A DNA stretch of 33,285 nt from Pseudomonadota bacterium (GTDB taxonomy: Bacteria; Pseudomonadota; Alphaproteobacteria; Rhodospirillales; Magnetospirillaceae): the NCBI GenBank assembly GCA_021818185.1, contig JAKAFA010000006.1, positions 1 to 33,285 on the forward strand, read 5' to 3'. Shown here in pieces: positions 11,722 to 25,817 of this stretch. A model generated the notes under the pieces. It did no database searches. It worked only from the letters and a program-made list of their open reading frames with translations, and was not told the origin of the DNA. Every line of letters starts with the position of its first letter. Position 1 is the stretch's first letter. The translations under genes were made by a program, and so were the position numbers.

Positions 11722-12321
11722 TCAGCGGCCCTCGCCGTCTGCCGCATCCCAGGCCCGGCCCCATCCGCTTTCCGGCAGGTTGTCGGCCGAGGGGGTGGCG
11801 GCCGGCGGGGCCGGCGGCGGCTTGGCGGCGGGGACCGTCGCGGGGATGGCCGGAACCGGCGGCGCCCCCAGTTCCGCCGCCCCCGGGGCGGCGGGCGCCG
11901 CGGCGGGCGGGGCCGCATCGGCATGGCGGAGTTCGGCCTGCCGAATCCGCTGCTGCTGCAACTGCCACGCCTTGACCTGCTGGTGGTTCATCGGATTGAT
12001 GTAGGCGCCGTTCGCCATGCGCATCGCCGGATCGACGCACATGTATATCGCCTGATGCGGCTTGGTGAAGGAGCACTGGTAGCGCTGCACCATATGCCGG
12101 ATGGCGCGCAGCTTGTAGCCGGCGCAGGTTTCGGAAGCCAGGGCATCGGCCGCCTTCAACTCGCCGTCTCCGAAGCAGACGATGAAGCTGCCGGTCCGCC
12201 GGATCAGGTCGGGCGTCTTGTTCAGGGTCAAGGTGAGCTGGGGGTCCATGTAGACGAAGGGCCCGGAATCGCAGCCGGCGAGAGCGGCCAACGCGACAAG
12301 GATGGCGGTACGGCGGCGCAT
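11722..12321 (-). CDS. Putative lipoprotein with Pro/Ala-rich C-terminal region
   Basis: MRRRTAILVALAALAGCDSGPFVYMDPQLTLTLNKTPDLIRRTGSFIVCFGDGELKAADALASETCAGYKLRAIRHM...; lipobox LAALAGC; tail AAPPAAAPAAPGAAELGAPPVPAIPATVPAAKPPPAPPA. Confidence 0.75.
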   Translation of the reverse strand: MRRRTAILVALAALAGCDSGPFVYMDPQLTLTLNKTPDLIRRTGSFIVCFGDGELKAADALASETCAGYKLRAIRHMVQRYQCSFTKPHQAIYMCVDPAMRMANGAYINPMNHQQVKAWQLQQQRIRQAELRHADAAPPAAAPAAPGAAELGAPPVPAIPATVPAAKPPPAPPAATPSADNLPESGWGRAWDAADGEGR

Positions 12322-12508
12322 GCGGACTTCCCCGGGAGCGGACGAAACGTGCCCCCTGTTTATCCCAGGCCCCCGCCCGAGGGGAAGGACTACCGCCCCC
12401 GTCGCCACGGCCTGCCCCGTTTGGCACGCGTCCGCTCGGAAGCACGTTGTCTGATCCGCGCGGCAGGGCTATCCTGCCGCGCGGGACACTTCCGGGGAGG
12501 ATGGCGCG

Positions 12509-13447
12509 GTGATGACGAACGACGGCAAGACCTTTCGGCTGGTGACCAGGAGCGATTTCGACGGGCTGGTCTGCGCCGTGCTGCTGAAGCAATTGGGCAT
12601 GATCGACGACATCAAGTTCGTCCATCCCAAGGACATGCAGGACGGCACCATCGCCATCGGCCCCAGCGACATCACCACCAACCTGCCCTATGTCGAGGGC
12701 GTCCACCTGGCCTTCGACCACCACCTGTCCGAGACCATCCGGGTCGGCAAGCACGACAACCATATCATCGACCCCAACGCCCCCTCGGCGGCGCGGGTCG
12801 TCTACGATTATTTCGGCGGCCCCGTCCGCTTCCCGGCGGCATGGGACGCCATGATGGCGGCGGTGGACCAGGGGGATTCGGCGCAATACTCGCTGGAAGA
12901 CATCCTGAACCCCAAGGGATGGACGCTGCTCAACTACATCATGGACGCGCGCACCGGCCTGGGCCGCTTCCGTGAGTTCCGGGTTTCGAACTACCAGTTG
13001 ATGATGAGCCTCATCGACTATTGCCGGAACCACACCATCGACGACATCCTCCAACTTCCCGACGTCAAGGAACGCGTCGAGCTGTACATGGAGCATCAGG
13101 AGCGCTTCAAGGAACAGCTTCGCCGCTGTTCGACGGTCCACAAGAACTTGGTGGTGCTGGACCTACGCAGCGAGGAAACCATCTATGCCGGCAACCGGTT
13201 CATGATCTATGCCCTGTACCCCGACCAGAACATCTCGATCCACGTGATGTGGGGGCTGAAGCAGCAGAACACCGTGTTCGCCATCGGCAAATCCATCGTC
13301 AACCGCGGGTCGAAGACCAATATCGGCCCGCTTTGTCTGCAATACGGCGGCGGCGGCCATGAAAAGGCCGGCACCTGTCAGGTGGCCAATGCCGATGCCG
13401 AGCGGGTGCTGGGCGAGTTGGTGACCCGCATCACCGTCGACGGCTGA
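12509..13447 (+). CDS. DHH/DHHA1 family phosphoesterase (exopolyphosphatase/NrnA-like)
   Basis: VTRSDFDGLVCAVLL, LAFDHHLSE and C-terminal YGGGGHEKAGTCQV. Confidence 0.85.
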   Translation: MMTNDGKTFRLVTRSDFDGLVCAVLLKQLGMIDDIKFVHPKDMQDGTIAIGPSDITTNLPYVEGVHLAFDHHLSETIRVGKHDNHIIDPNAPSAARVVYDYFGGPVRFPAAWDAMMAAVDQGDSAQYSLEDILNPKGWTLLNYIMDARTGLGRFREFRVSNYQLMMSLIDYCRNHTIDDILQLPDVKERVELYMEHQERFKEQLRRCSTVHKNLVVLDLRSEETIYAGNRFMIYALYPDQNISIHVMWGLKQQNTVFAIGKSIVNRGSKTNIGPLCLQYGGGGHEKAGTCQVANADAERVLGELVTRITVDG

Positions 13448-13453
13448 CCCTTG

Positions 13454-13473
13454 CATCCGTCGAAAGACGGATG
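13454..13473 (+). promoter_or_regulatory. GNRA-capped hairpin CATCCGTC-GAAA-GACGGATG between the DHH gene and zapE
   Basis: 8-bp perfect stem with GAAA tetraloop, 6 nt after the upstream stop and 8 nt before the zapE ATG. Confidence 0.55.
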
Positions 13474-13481
13474 ACCGGATA

Positions 13482-14633
13482 ATGCACGACGGTCCTCTCC
13501 TCGCGTATCGCAGCCTGGTCGCCGCTGGCGGGATCAAACCCGATCCCGCCCAGCAGCTGGCGGTCGAAAAGCTGCAAAGCCTGCACAAGGCCCTGGCCGG
13601 CTACCGCCCCGCCCAGGGTGAAACCGGCTGGCTGGCCCGGTTCGGCCTGCGCGGCCACAGCCCGCGGAACGGCCTGAACTGGGTGCCGGGCGACGCGGTC
13701 GGCACCGCCCCCAAGCTGGGCCTGTACATCTTCGGCCAGGTGGGCCGCGGCAAGTCCATGCTGATGGACATGTTCTTCGCCACCGCCCCGATCGCCGGCA
13801 AGCGGCGCGTGCATTTCCACGAGTTCATGCGCGATATCCATGCCGAAATCCATGCCTGGCGCCAGGCCGCGCACCGGCGCGAAGCCGACCCGATCCCCCG
13901 GCTGGCGCGCACCGTGGCGGCCGAGGCCTGGCTGCTGTGCCTGGACGAGCTGCAAATCACCGACATCGCCGATGCGATGATCGTCGGCCGGCTGTTCCAG
14001 TGCCTGCTCGACGAGGGCGTGGTGCTGGTCATCACGTCCAACCGTGCCCCCCACGACCTCTACAAGGAAGGATTGCAGCGCGACCGGTTCCTGCCCTTTA
14101 TCGAGCTGCTGGAGGCGCGCCTCGACCTGCTGGAGTTGGACGCCCGCTACGATTACCGGCTGGGACGCAAGCGCGGCATGCGGGTCTACCACACGCCCCT
14201 GGGCGAACCGTCCGAGACGGCGCTGGAACTGGCCTTCGCCGGCCTCACCGAGGGAGCGCCGGCCGGCCCCAATTCCTTCGAGGTCCAGGGCCGGACCGTG
14301 CGGGTGCCGCTGGCGGCGGCCGGCGTCGCCCGCTTCTCCTTCAAGCAGCTGTGCGGGACGGCGCTGGGACCCGCCGATTACCTGGCGCTGGCCGCCCGCT
14401 ACCACACGCTGGTGCTGTCCGACATTCCGCTGCTGTCGCCCGCCAACAAGGACGAAGCCCGCCGCTTCGTCACTCTGGTCGATGCCCTCTACGAGCACCG
14501 TACCACCCTGATCTGCTCGGCCGCGGCGGCGCCGGAAGCGCTTTACCCCGAAGGCGTGGGCGCCTTCGAGTTCCAGCGCACGGTCTCGCGGCTGATAGAG
14601 ATGCAGAGCGAGGAGTGGGTGGCGCGGAGCTAG
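13482..14633 (+). CDS. zapE: Cell division protein ZapE / AFG1-like ATPase
   Basis: Walker A LYIFGQVGRGKSMLMDMFF, VHFHEFMRDIH, LLCLDELQITDIADAMIVGRLF, VLVITSNRAPHDLYKEGLQRDRFLPFI, DYRLG. Confidence 0.93.
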   Translation: MHDGPLLAYRSLVAAGGIKPDPAQQLAVEKLQSLHKALAGYRPAQGETGWLARFGLRGHSPRNGLNWVPGDAVGTAPKLGLYIFGQVGRGKSMLMDMFFATAPIAGKRRVHFHEFMRDIHAEIHAWRQAAHRREADPIPRLARTVAAEAWLLCLDELQITDIADAMIVGRLFQCLLDEGVVLVITSNRAPHDLYKEGLQRDRFLPFIELLEARLDLLELDARYDYRLGRKRGMRVYHTPLGEPSETALELAFAGLTEGAPAGPNSFEVQGRTVRVPLAAAGVARFSFKQLCGTALGPADYLALAARYHTLVLSDIPLLSPANKDEARRFVTLVDALYEHRTTLICSAAAAPEALYPEGVGAFEFQRTVSRLIEMQSEEWVARS

Positions 14634-14681
14634 CCCACCCACCCACCGCCGCCACACCATGGGGTGGGCGATTTCCCACCC
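14633..14681 (+). promoter_or_regulatory. Competing hairpin segments GCCCACCC / GGGTGGGC / CCCACCC after zapE
   Basis: 14633..14640 is complementary to 14662..14669, and the GGGTGGG of that segment is also complementary to 14675..14681. Pairings are mutually exclusive. Confidence 0.35.
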
Positions 14682-14786
14682 GGGTAGGGTTTTCGCGAAC
14701 GACTCCAACGCCTTAAGCCGAGGGGCCGCTGCCGTTTGGGAAAAGCGGTGGAATTCCGGGCAGATCGCCTGCGCGATTTGTCTTAA

Positions 14787-15875
<1,089 letters not shown>

Positions 15876-15899
15876 GCAGGACAGGGAGCGGAACGTCCA

Positions 15900-17096
<1,197 letters not shown>

Positions 17097-17098
17097 TC

Positions 17099-17974
17099 AT
17101 GGCCGTTCTCGTCAATTCCGAAACCAAGGTGATCTGCCAGGGCTTCACCGGCGCCCAGGGCACCTTCCATTCCGAGCAGGCCATCGCCTACGGCACCAAG
17201 ATGGTCGGCGGCGTCACCCCCGGTAAGGGCGGCACCACCCACCTGGACCTGCCGGTGTTCAACACCGTGCACGAGGCCAAGGCCAAGACCGGCTGCAACG
17301 CCACCGTGATCTACGTGCCGCCGCCGTTCGCCGCCGATGCCATCCTGGAGGCCATCGACGCCGAGATCGAGCTGGCCGTGTGCATCACCGAGGGCATCCC
17401 GGTGGTGGACATGCTGGCGGTCAAGCGCGCCCTGGCCGGGTCCAAGACCCGCCTGGTCGGCCCCAACTGCCCCGGCGTCATCACCCCCGGCGAATGCAAG
17501 ATCGGCATCATGCCGGGCCACATCCACCAGCGCGGCAAGATCGGCATCGTCTCCCGCTCGGGCACCCTGACCTACGAAGCGGTGGCGCAGACCACCGCCG
17601 CCGGCCTGGGCCAGTCCACCTGCATCGGCATTGGCGGTGACCCGATCAACGGCACCAACTTCGTCGACGCCCTGGAGATGTTCCTCGCCGACCCCGAAAC
17701 CCAAGCGATCATCATGATCGGCGAAATCGGCGGCAGCGCCGAGGAGGACGGGGCCGAGCTGCTGAAGAAGAGCAAGGTGAAGAAGCCGGTGGTCGGCTTC
17801 ATCGCCGGTGTCACCGCCCCGCCCGGCCGCCGCATGGGCCATGCCGGCGCCATCATCTCGGGCGGCAAGGGCGACGCCGGGTCGAAGATGGAAGCCATGC
17901 GCTCGGCCGGCATCACCGTCGCCGATTCGCCGGCCTCCCTGGGTTCGACCATGGTGACCGTGCTCAAGGGTTAG
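17099..17974 (+). CDS. sucD: Succinyl-CoA synthetase alpha subunit
   Basis: [83 protein letters not shown]. Confidence 0.97.
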   Translation: MAVLVNSETKVICQGFTGAQGTFHSEQAIAYGTKMVGGVTPGKGGTTHLDLPVFNTVHEAKAKTGCNATVIYVPPPFAADAILEAIDAEIELAVCITEGIPVVDMLAVKRALAGSKTRLVGPNCPGVITPGECKIGIMPGHIHQRGKIGIVSRSGTLTYEAVAQTTAAGLGQSTCIGIGGDPINGTNFVDALEMFLADPETQAIIMIGEIGGSAEEDGAELLKKSKVKKPVVGFIAGVTAPPGRRMGHAGAIISGGKGDAGSKMEAMRSAGITVADSPASLGSTMVTVLKG

Positions 17975-17983
17975 ACCATACCG

Positions 17984-18024
17984 CGGTCCGGAGCGCCGCC
18001 GGGGCTCCGGACCGTGTCTTTCCT
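17984..18024 (+). terminator. Terminator-like hairpin after sucD
   Basis: CGGTCCGGAGC (17984..17994) / GCTCCGGACCG (18004..18014), 11-bp perfect stem, followed by TGTCTTTCCT. Confidence 0.65.
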
Positions 18025-18097
18025 GTGAACAGTCTGCGCCGCGCATGGCGGCGCCCGGCGGCGCCGCCCCGTCCCATAACCAGAAAAGGGATGCGGG

Positions 18098-21079
18098 ATG
18101 AACCCGCGTCGACCCCAGATGACCAAAGAGTTCGACCAGACCTCCTTTCTTTACGGCGGCAATGCCGTCTTCATCGCCGAGCTCTATGCCCGCTACCTTG
18201 AAGACCCCGCCTCGGTAGACCCCTCCTGGGTGCGCTTCTTCCGCGACCTGGCCGACGAAGGCGTGGCTGTCAGCCGCGACTTCAAGGGCACCCAATGGGG
18301 GCCGCGCGATCTTAAGGTGATCGGCGCCGTCGACCCCGAGGCCGCCGCTGCCAAGCCTGCCGACAAGGGAGCGAAGGGCGGCAAGCCCGCCGCCGCGGCC
18401 GTCACGCCGGCCGCCGCCGCACCGTCGCGCCAGGCGATCCTGGATTCCATCCGCGCCCTGATGCTGATCCGCGTCTACCGCGTGCGCGGCCACCTGATGG
18501 CCGACCTCGATCCGTTGGGCCTGTCCCACCGCGAGCCGCACCCCGAGCTGGATTACCGCTCCTACGGGTTTACCGAGGCCGACCTCGACCGCCCCATCTT
18601 CATGGACAACGTGCTGGGGATGGAAACCGCCACCCTGCGCCAGATCCTCCAGGCGGTGCAGGCCACCTATTGCGGCAAGATCGGCGTCGAGTTCATGCAC
18701 ATCCAGGACCCCGACCAGAAGGCCTGGATCCAGAAGCGCATCGAATCGATCCACAATCAGACCGACTTCACCGACCGCGGCAAGCGCAGCATCCTTGAGC
18801 GGCTGACCGAGGCCGAGGGCTTCGAGCGCTTCCTCCAGCTCAAGTACACCGGCACCAAGCGGTTCGGCCTCGAGGGCGGCGAAGGCGTCATTCCGGCGCT
18901 CGAGCAGGTGGTCAAGCGCGGCGGCCAGCTGGGCATCGAGGAAGTGGTCATCGGCATGGCCCACCGCGGCCGCCTCAACCTCCTCGCCAACTTCATGAAG
19001 AAGCCCTACAAGGCGATCTTCTCCGAGTTCCAGGGCAATCCGGCCAATCCGTCCGACGTCCAGGGCTCGGGCGACGTGAAGTACCATCTGGGCACTTCTG
19101 CCGACCGCGACTTCGACGGCAAGACCATTCACCTGAGCCTGCAGGCCAATCCCTCGCACCTGGAAGTGGTCGACCCGGTGGTGGTGGGCAAGGTCCGCGC
19201 CAAGCAGACCCAACTGGGCGATACCGAGCGCACCAGGGTGCTGGGCATCCTGATCCACGGCGACGCCGCCTTCGCCGGCCAGGGGGTGGTCCCCGAGACC
19301 ATGCTGCTGTCGCAGCTCAAGGGCTACGCCACCGGCGGCACCCTGCACATCATCATCAACAACCAGATCGGCTTCACCACCGCGCCGCAGTATTCCCGCT
19401 CCGGCCCCTATTCCTCGGACATCGCCAAGGGCATCCAGGCGCCGGTCTTCCACGTCAACGGCGACGACCCCGAAGCCGTGGTCCATGCCGCCCGCATCGC
19501 CATCGAATTCCGGCAGGAATTCCAGACCGACGCGGTGATCGACATGATCTGCTACCGCCGCCACGGCCACAATGAATCCGACGAGCCGGCATTCACCCAG
19601 CCGCTGATGTACCGCAAGATCGCGGCCCATCCGACCACCCGCACCCTCTACGCCCGCAAGCTGGTCGCCGATGGCACCATCAGCGAGGCCGACGCCAACG
19701 CTATGGTCACCGGCTTCCAGGACCTGCTGGAAAAGGAATTCGAGGCGGCCAAGTCCTATAAGGTCAACAAGGCCGACTGGCTGGAAGGCAAGTGGCAGGG
19801 CCTGGTGCAGTTGGACGAGGAGGAGGAATTCCGCGAGGAGAAGACCGGCGTGCCGGTCGAACTGCTCAAGGAAGTGGGCGCGGCGATCAACGCCACCCCG
19901 GCCGAGTTCAACGTCAACCGCAAGATCCTGCGCCAGCTCCAGGCCAAGAAGGAGATGCTGGAGACCGGCGCCGGCTTCGACTGGGCGACCGCCGAGGCGC
20001 TGGCCTTCGGCAGCCTGCTCGCCGAAGGCCGCGGCGTGCGGCTGTCCGGCCAGGACGTGGGGCGCGGCACCTTCTCGCAGCGCCACGCGGTGCTGACCGA
20101 CCAGGACAACGAATCCCGCTACGTCCCGCTCAACCACATCCGCAAGGGCCAGGCCCATTTCGAGGTCATCGACAGCCCGCTGTCGGAAGAGGCGGTGCTG
20201 GGCTTCGAATACGGCTACTCGCTGGCCGAGCCCGACAACCTGACCCTGTGGGAAGCCCAGTTCGGCGACTTCGCCAACGGCGCCCAGGTCATCATCGACC
20301 AGTTCATCAGCTCGGGCGAGTCCAAGTGGCTGCGCATGTCCGGCCTGGTGATGCTGCTGCCCCACGGCTTCGAAGGCCAGGGCCCCGAGCATTCCTCGGC
20401 CCGCTGGGAGCGTTACCTCCAGCTCTGTGCCGAAGACAACTGGGCGGTGTGCAACATCACCACCCCGGCCAACTACTTCCATGCCTTGCGCCGTCAGCTG
20501 TGCCGCAACTTCCGCAAGCCGCTGGTCATCATGACCCCCAAGAGCCTGCTGCGCCACAAGCTGGCGGTATCCCGCCTCGACCAGATGACGGCCGGCACCC
20601 GGTTCACCCGTGTGCTGGGCGAAACCGAGCAGCTGGTTGCCGATGCCAAGATCCGCCGGGTGCTGCTGTGCTCGGGCAAGGTCTACTACGACCTGTTCGA
20701 GGAGCGGGCCAAGCGCGGCGTCAACGATGTCGCCATCATCCGCATCGAGCAGCTCTATCCCTGGCCCAAGGATTCGCTCAAGCACCTGCTCGCCCGCTAT
20801 CCCCAGGCCGAGCTGGCGTGGGTTCAGGAGGAGCCGGCCAACATGGGGCCGTGGACCTTTGTCGACCGCCGCATCGAGTACGTCTGCGAGGAGCTGGAGA
20901 TCAAGGCCCGGCGCGCCATCTACTGCGGCCGTCACGCCGCCGCCTCGCCGGCCACCGGCCTCTACAAGACCCACGCCGCCGAGCAGCAGTGGATTTGTGA
21001 AATGGCGCTCACCGGCGATCTGGCCCAGCTGCCGCAGCCGTTCCGCCGCGCCAGCACGCTGTCCCGCCTACACGCCTAG
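18098..21079 (+). CDS. sucA: 2-oxoglutarate dehydrogenase E1 component
   Basis: [86 protein letters not shown]. Start could be 18098 (AAAAGGG upstream) or 18119. Confidence 0.96.
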   Translation: MNPRRPQMTKEFDQTSFLYGGNAVFIAELYARYLEDPASVDPSWVRFFRDLADEGVAVSRDFKGTQWGPRDLKVIGAVDPEAAAAKPADKGAKGGKPAAAAVTPAAAAPSRQAILDSIRALMLIRVYRVRGHLMADLDPLGLSHREPHPELDYRSYGFTEADLDRPIFMDNVLGMETATLRQILQAVQATYCGKIGVEFMHIQDPDQKAWIQKRIESIHNQTDFTDRGKRSILERLTEAEGFERFLQLKYTGTKRFGLEGGEGVIPALEQVVKRGGQLGIEEVVIGMAHRGRLNLLANFMKKPYKAIFSEFQGNPANPSDVQGSGDVKYHLGTSADRDFDGKTIHLSLQANPSHLEVVDPVVVGKVRAKQTQLGDTERTRVLGILIHGDAAFAGQGVVPETMLLSQLKGYATGGTLHIIINNQIGFTTAPQYSRSGPYSSDIAKGIQAPVFHVNGDDPEAVVHAARIAIEFRQEFQTDAVIDMICYRRHGHNESDEPAFTQPLMYRKIAAHPTTRTLYARKLVADGTISEADANAMVTGFQDLLEKEFEAAKSYKVNKADWLEGKWQGLVQLDEEEEFREEKTGVPVELLKEVGAAINATPAEFNVNRKILRQLQAKKEMLETGAGFDWATAEALAFGSLLAEGRGVRLSGQDVGRGTFSQRHAVLTDQDNESRYVPLNHIRKGQAHFEVIDSPLSEEAVLGFEYGYSLAEPDNLTLWEAQFGDFANGAQVIIDQFISSGESKWLRMSGLVMLLPHGFEGQGPEHSSARWERYLQLCAEDNWAVCNITTPANYFHALRRQLCRNFRKPLVIMTPKSLLRHKLAVSRLDQMTAGTRFTRVLGETEQLVADAKIRRVLLCSGKVYYDLFEERAKRGVNDVAIIRIEQLYPWPKDSLKHLLARYPQAELAWVQEEPANMGPWTFVDRRIEYVCEELEIKARRAIYCGRHAAASPATGLYKTHAAEQQWICEMALTGDLAQLPQPFRRASTLSRLHA

Positions 21080-21104
21080 GATAAGAAGAAGGACCCATCC
21101 GCAC

Positions 21105-22316
<1,212 letters not shown>

Positions 22317-22330
22317 GCCGACATTAGGCA

Positions 22331-22369
22331 CCACGGAGGCGCCGGGGTCAGGCCCCGCCGCCTCCGTGG
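22331..22369 (+). promoter_or_regulatory. Large intercistronic hairpin between sucB and lpd
   Basis: CCACGGAGGCG ... CGCCTCCGTGG, 11-bp stem, then C/C mismatch, then CGGGG-TCAGG-CCCCG inner stem-loop; no U-tract. Confidence 0.6.
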
Positions 22370-22400
22370 CCACTTGAACTCTTTCTCAGGGATATGATCG

Positions 22401-23807
22401 ATGTCCGAAAATTCCTTTGACGTCGTGGTCATCGGCGGCGGCCCGGGCGGGTATGTCGCCGCCATCCGCGCCGCCCAGCTGGGCCTCAAGACCGCCTGCG
22501 TCGAGAAGCGCGGCGCGCTGGGCGGCACCTGCCTCAATGTCGGCTGCATCCCGTCCAAGGCGCTGCTGACCGCCTCGCACCATTACGAGGCCGCCGGCCA
22601 CGAGCTGGGCGCCTTCGGCGTCAAGGTCGGCAAGGTCGACCTGGACCTCGGTACCATGATGTCCTTCAAGGACAAGGTGGTCGCCGACAACACCAAGGGC
22701 GTCGAGTTCCTGTTCAAAAAGAACAAGGTGACCTATGTGGTCGGCGCCGGCCGCATCTCCGGCCCGGGCCAGGTCGCGGTGACCGGCAAGGACGGCGAGC
22801 GTAGCCTGACCGCCAAGGCGATCATCGTCGCCACCGGCTCGGACGTCACGCCGCTGCCGGGCGTCGAGATTGACGAAGAGACCATCGTGTCTTCGACCGG
22901 CGCCCTGGCCCTGCCCAAGGTGCCGAAATCCATGGTGGTGATCGGCGCTGGCGTCATCGGCCTGGAGTTGGGCACCGTCTGGCGGCGCCTGGGCACCGAG
23001 GTAACGGTGGTCGAATACCTCGACCGCATCCTGCCGTTCAACGACGGCGAAATCTCCAAGCAGATGCAGCGCATCCTGGGCAAGCAGGGCATCGCCTTCA
23101 AGCTGGGCGCCAAGGTCGCCAAGGCCGTCAAGAAGGGCAAGCACGTCACCCTGACCCTGGAGCCCGCCGCCGGGGGCGCCGCCGAGGAGATCACCGCCGA
23201 CGTCGTGCTGGTGGCCATCGGCCGCAAGCCCTACACCCAGGGCCTGGGCCTGGAAGAGGTGGGGGTCAAGACCAACGCCCGCGGCTTCATCGAGGTGGAC
23301 GGCCATTTCCGCACCAGCGTGCCCGGCATCTATGCCATCGGCGACGTGATCGGCGGCGCCATGCTGGCCCACAAGGCCGAGGACGAGGGCGTCGCCCTGG
23401 CCGAGATGCTGGCCGGCCAGCACGGCCACGTGAACTATGACGCCATCCCCTCGGTGGTCTACACTTGGCCGGAAGTGGCCTCGGTCGGCCGCACCGAGGA
23501 GCAGCTCAAGGCGGCGGGCGTCGAGTACAAGGTCGGCAAGTTCCCGTTCACCGCCAACGGCCGCGCCCGGTCGATGAACGAGACCGACGGCTTCGTCAAG
23601 ATCCTGGCCGATGCCCGCACCGATCGCATCCTCGGCGCCCACGTCATCGGCCCGGCGGCCGGCGACCTGATCGCCGAGTTGGTGCTGGCCATGGAATTCG
23701 GCGCCGCCGCCGAAGACGTCGCCCGCACCTGCCACGCCCACCCGGCGCTGGGCGAGGCGGTCAAGGAAGCGGCCCTGGCCGTGGACGGCCGGCCGATCCA
23801 TATGTAA
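22401..23807 (+). CDS. lpdA: Dihydrolipoyl dehydrogenase (E3)
   Basis: [94 protein letters not shown]. Confidence 0.96.
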   Translation: MSENSFDVVVIGGGPGGYVAAIRAAQLGLKTACVEKRGALGGTCLNVGCIPSKALLTASHHYEAAGHELGAFGVKVGKVDLDLGTMMSFKDKVVADNTKGVEFLFKKNKVTYVVGAGRISGPGQVAVTGKDGERSLTAKAIIVATGSDVTPLPGVEIDEETIVSSTGALALPKVPKSMVVIGAGVIGLELGTVWRRLGTEVTVVEYLDRILPFNDGEISKQMQRILGKQGIAFKLGAKVAKAVKKGKHVTLTLEPAAGGAAEEITADVVLVAIGRKPYTQGLGLEEVGVKTNARGFIEVDGHFRTSVPGIYAIGDVIGGAMLAHKAEDEGVALAEMLAGQHGHVNYDAIPSVVYTWPEVASVGRTEEQLKAAGVEYKVGKFPFTANGRARSMNETDGFVKILADARTDRILGAHVIGPAAGDLIAELVLAMEFGAAAEDVARTCHAHPALGEAVKEAALAVDGRPIHM

Positions 23808-23813
23808 CGGGGA

Positions 23814-24509
23814 TCAGCCCTGGCCCGCCGCCTCGACGCGGCGGGCCAGGGCGATCATCGATTTGGCGAACGGCGCCGGCCGCCCGACCCGCAGGATGCC
23901 CTCCACCCGGAAGCCGGCTTCGGCCAGCAACGCCGAGAGGGTGCGCGGCGACCAGAACTTGATGTGCCCGTGGTCCCACAGCGGGTTCCAGTGGGCATCG
24001 CACCGCCCGGCCAGCGCCACGGCCAGATTCTTCCAATACCCATGATAAGGCGTGGTGGCGATCAACAGGCCGCCAGGGTCCAACAGGTCGAAGGCGGCGG
24101 CGGCGAATCGCCGCGGCAGGTAGAGATGCTCGACCACCTCGATGCTCAGCACCACGGGAAAGCGGCCGAAGCGGCCGGCGAGATCCTGATACACGTCGCC
24201 ACGGGCCAAGCCGTCCAAATGGGGGAACTGGCGCCGCGCCGCCGCCAGGCTGGCATCGGCCGGGTCGATCCCGCTTACTTGGTAGCCGCGGCGGGTCAGA
24301 TGGTCGGCCACCGCCCCGCTGCCGAAGCCGATTTCGAACAGGCGCGGCGCTCCCTCGGTGGCCAGCAGCCGTTCGATGGGCGGTAGCAGGTAGCGGTGAT
24401 GCGCGCCCAGTCCGCCGGGGGCGGTGGCATAGCCCCGTGCGTCCAACTCGCCCTCCATCCTGGCCAAATTGGGGCCGCCATGCCGGCACGGCCACCGGCA
24501 TCCCCGCAT
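23814..24509 (-). CDS. Class I SAM-dependent methyltransferase (UbiG/Methyltransf_23-like)
   Basis: [78 protein letters not shown]. The ATG at 24509 has GGGGAGAG upstream; 24524 and 24458 are alternatives. Confidence 0.82.
   Translation of the reverse strand: MRGCRWPCRHGGPNLARMEGELDARGYATAPGGLGAHHRYLLPPIERLLATEGAPRLFEIGFGSGAVADHLTRRGYQVSGIDPADASLAAARRQFPHLDGLARGDVYQDLAGRFGRFPVVLSIEVVEHLYLPRRFAAAAFDLLDPGGLLIATTPYHGYWKNLAVALAGRCDAHWNPLWDHGHIKFWSPRTLSALLAEAGFRVEGILRVGRPAPFAKSMIALARRVEAAGQG
23817..23852. terminator. 15-bp perfect inverted repeat inside the methyltransferase 3' end, candidate bidirectional terminator with lpd
   Basis: GCCCTGGCCCGCCGC-CTCGAC-GCGGCGGGCCAGGGC, starting 10 nt after the lpd TAA and abutting the minus-strand TGA (23814..23816). 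Confidence 0.6.
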
Positions 24510-24590
24510 GAAAGCTCTCCCCATCCACGGGGGTTCGTGCTTTATTGGCGCCCCTCATTGGGTTTAGCCCCCTTCGGGTTCGATACGACG

Positions 24591-25817
24591 ATGCAGCAGT
24601 TGAACACCTACCGCGCCGGGCCGGACGAGCGCGGCCATTTCGGGATCTATGGCGGGCGCTTCGTCGCCGAGACCCTGATGCCGCTGATTCTGGAGGTGGA
24701 GAAGGCCTATGCCGCCGCCAAGGCCGATCCGGCCTTCCGCGACGAATTCATGGCGCTGCTGCGCGATTATGTCGGCCGGCCCAACCCCACCTACCACGCC
24801 CGGCGCCTGACCGAGGCCTGGGGCGGCGCCAAGGTGTTCCTGAAGCGGGAAGACCTGAACCACACCGGCGCCCACAAGATCAACAACTGCATCGGCCAGA
24901 TCCTGCTGGCCCGGCGCATGGGCAAGCGGCGCATCATCGCCGAGACTGGCGCCGGCCAGCACGGCGTGGCCACCGCTACGGTCTGTGCCCTGTTCGGCAT
25001 GGATTGCGTCATCTACATGGGCCAGACCGACATCGTGCGGCAGGCGCCCAACGTCTATCGCATGAAGCTGCTGGGGGCCGAAGTCCGGCCGGTGACCTCG
25101 GGCGCCGCCACCCTCAAGGACGCGATGAACGACGCCCTGCGCGACTGGGTGACCAATGTCGACAATACCTATTACCTGATCGGCACGGTGGCCGGACCGC
25201 ACCCCTATCCCGCCATGGTGCGCGATTTCCAGTCGGTGATCGGCCAGGAAGTGCGTGAGCAGATGCTGGCGGCCGAGGGCCGCCTGCCCGACAGCCTGGT
25301 GGCCTGCATCGGCGGCGGCTCGAACGCCATGGGCCTGTTCCACCCCTTCCTCGACGAACCGGCCATCCGCATCGTCGGGGTCGAAGCGGCCGGCTACGGC
25401 CTGGACACCGGCAAGCATGCCGCCTCGCTGACCGGCGGCCGGCCCGGTGTTCTCCACGGCAACCGCACCTATCTGTTGCAGGATGCCGACGGTCAGATTC
25501 AGGAGGCCCATTCCATTTCGGCCGGCCTCGACTATCCCGGCATCGGGCCCGAGCATTCCTGGCTGCGCGACACCGGCCGGGTCGAGTACGTGTCGGTCAC
25601 CGACGACGAGGCGGTGGCCGCCTTCCAGCAATGCACCCGCCTGGAGGGCATCATCCCGGCGCTGGAATCCAGCCACGCCCTGGCCCACGCCGCCAAACTG
25701 GCCCCCACCCTGCCCGGGGATCACCTGATGGTGGTCAACCTGTCGGGCCGTGGCGACAAGGACGTCGCCACCATCGCCCGCGCCCTCGGCGACGAACATA
25801 TGGGGGGGCTGGTGTGA
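24591..25817 (+). CDS. trpB: Tryptophan synthase beta chain
   Basis: [82 protein letters not shown]. Confidence 0.97.
   Translation: MQQLNTYRAGPDERGHFGIYGGRFVAETLMPLILEVEKAYAAAKADPAFRDEFMALLRDYVGRPNPTYHARRLTEAWGGAKVFLKREDLNHTGAHKINNCIGQILLARRMGKRRIIAETGAGQHGVATATVCALFGMDCVIYMGQTDIVRQAPNVYRMKLLGAEVRPVTSGAATLKDAMNDALRDWVTNVDNTYYLIGTVAGPHPYPAMVRDFQSVIGQEVREQMLAAEGRLPDSLVACIGGGSNAMGLFHPFLDEPAIRIVGVEAAGYGLDTGKHAASLTGGRPGVLHGNRTYLLQDADGQIQEAHSISAGLDYPGIGPEHSWLRDTGRVEYVSVTDDEAVAAFQQCTRLEGIIPALESSHALAHAAKLAPTLPGDHLMVVNLSGRGDKDVATIARALGDEHMGGLV

Noticed and set aside
10763-13141. 792-aa antisense ORF over the ftsH-like gene and beyond
   Set aside because: Same register as the ftsH-like gene (mod 3 equals 2), so the same rare-codon explanation applies; no domain recognised.
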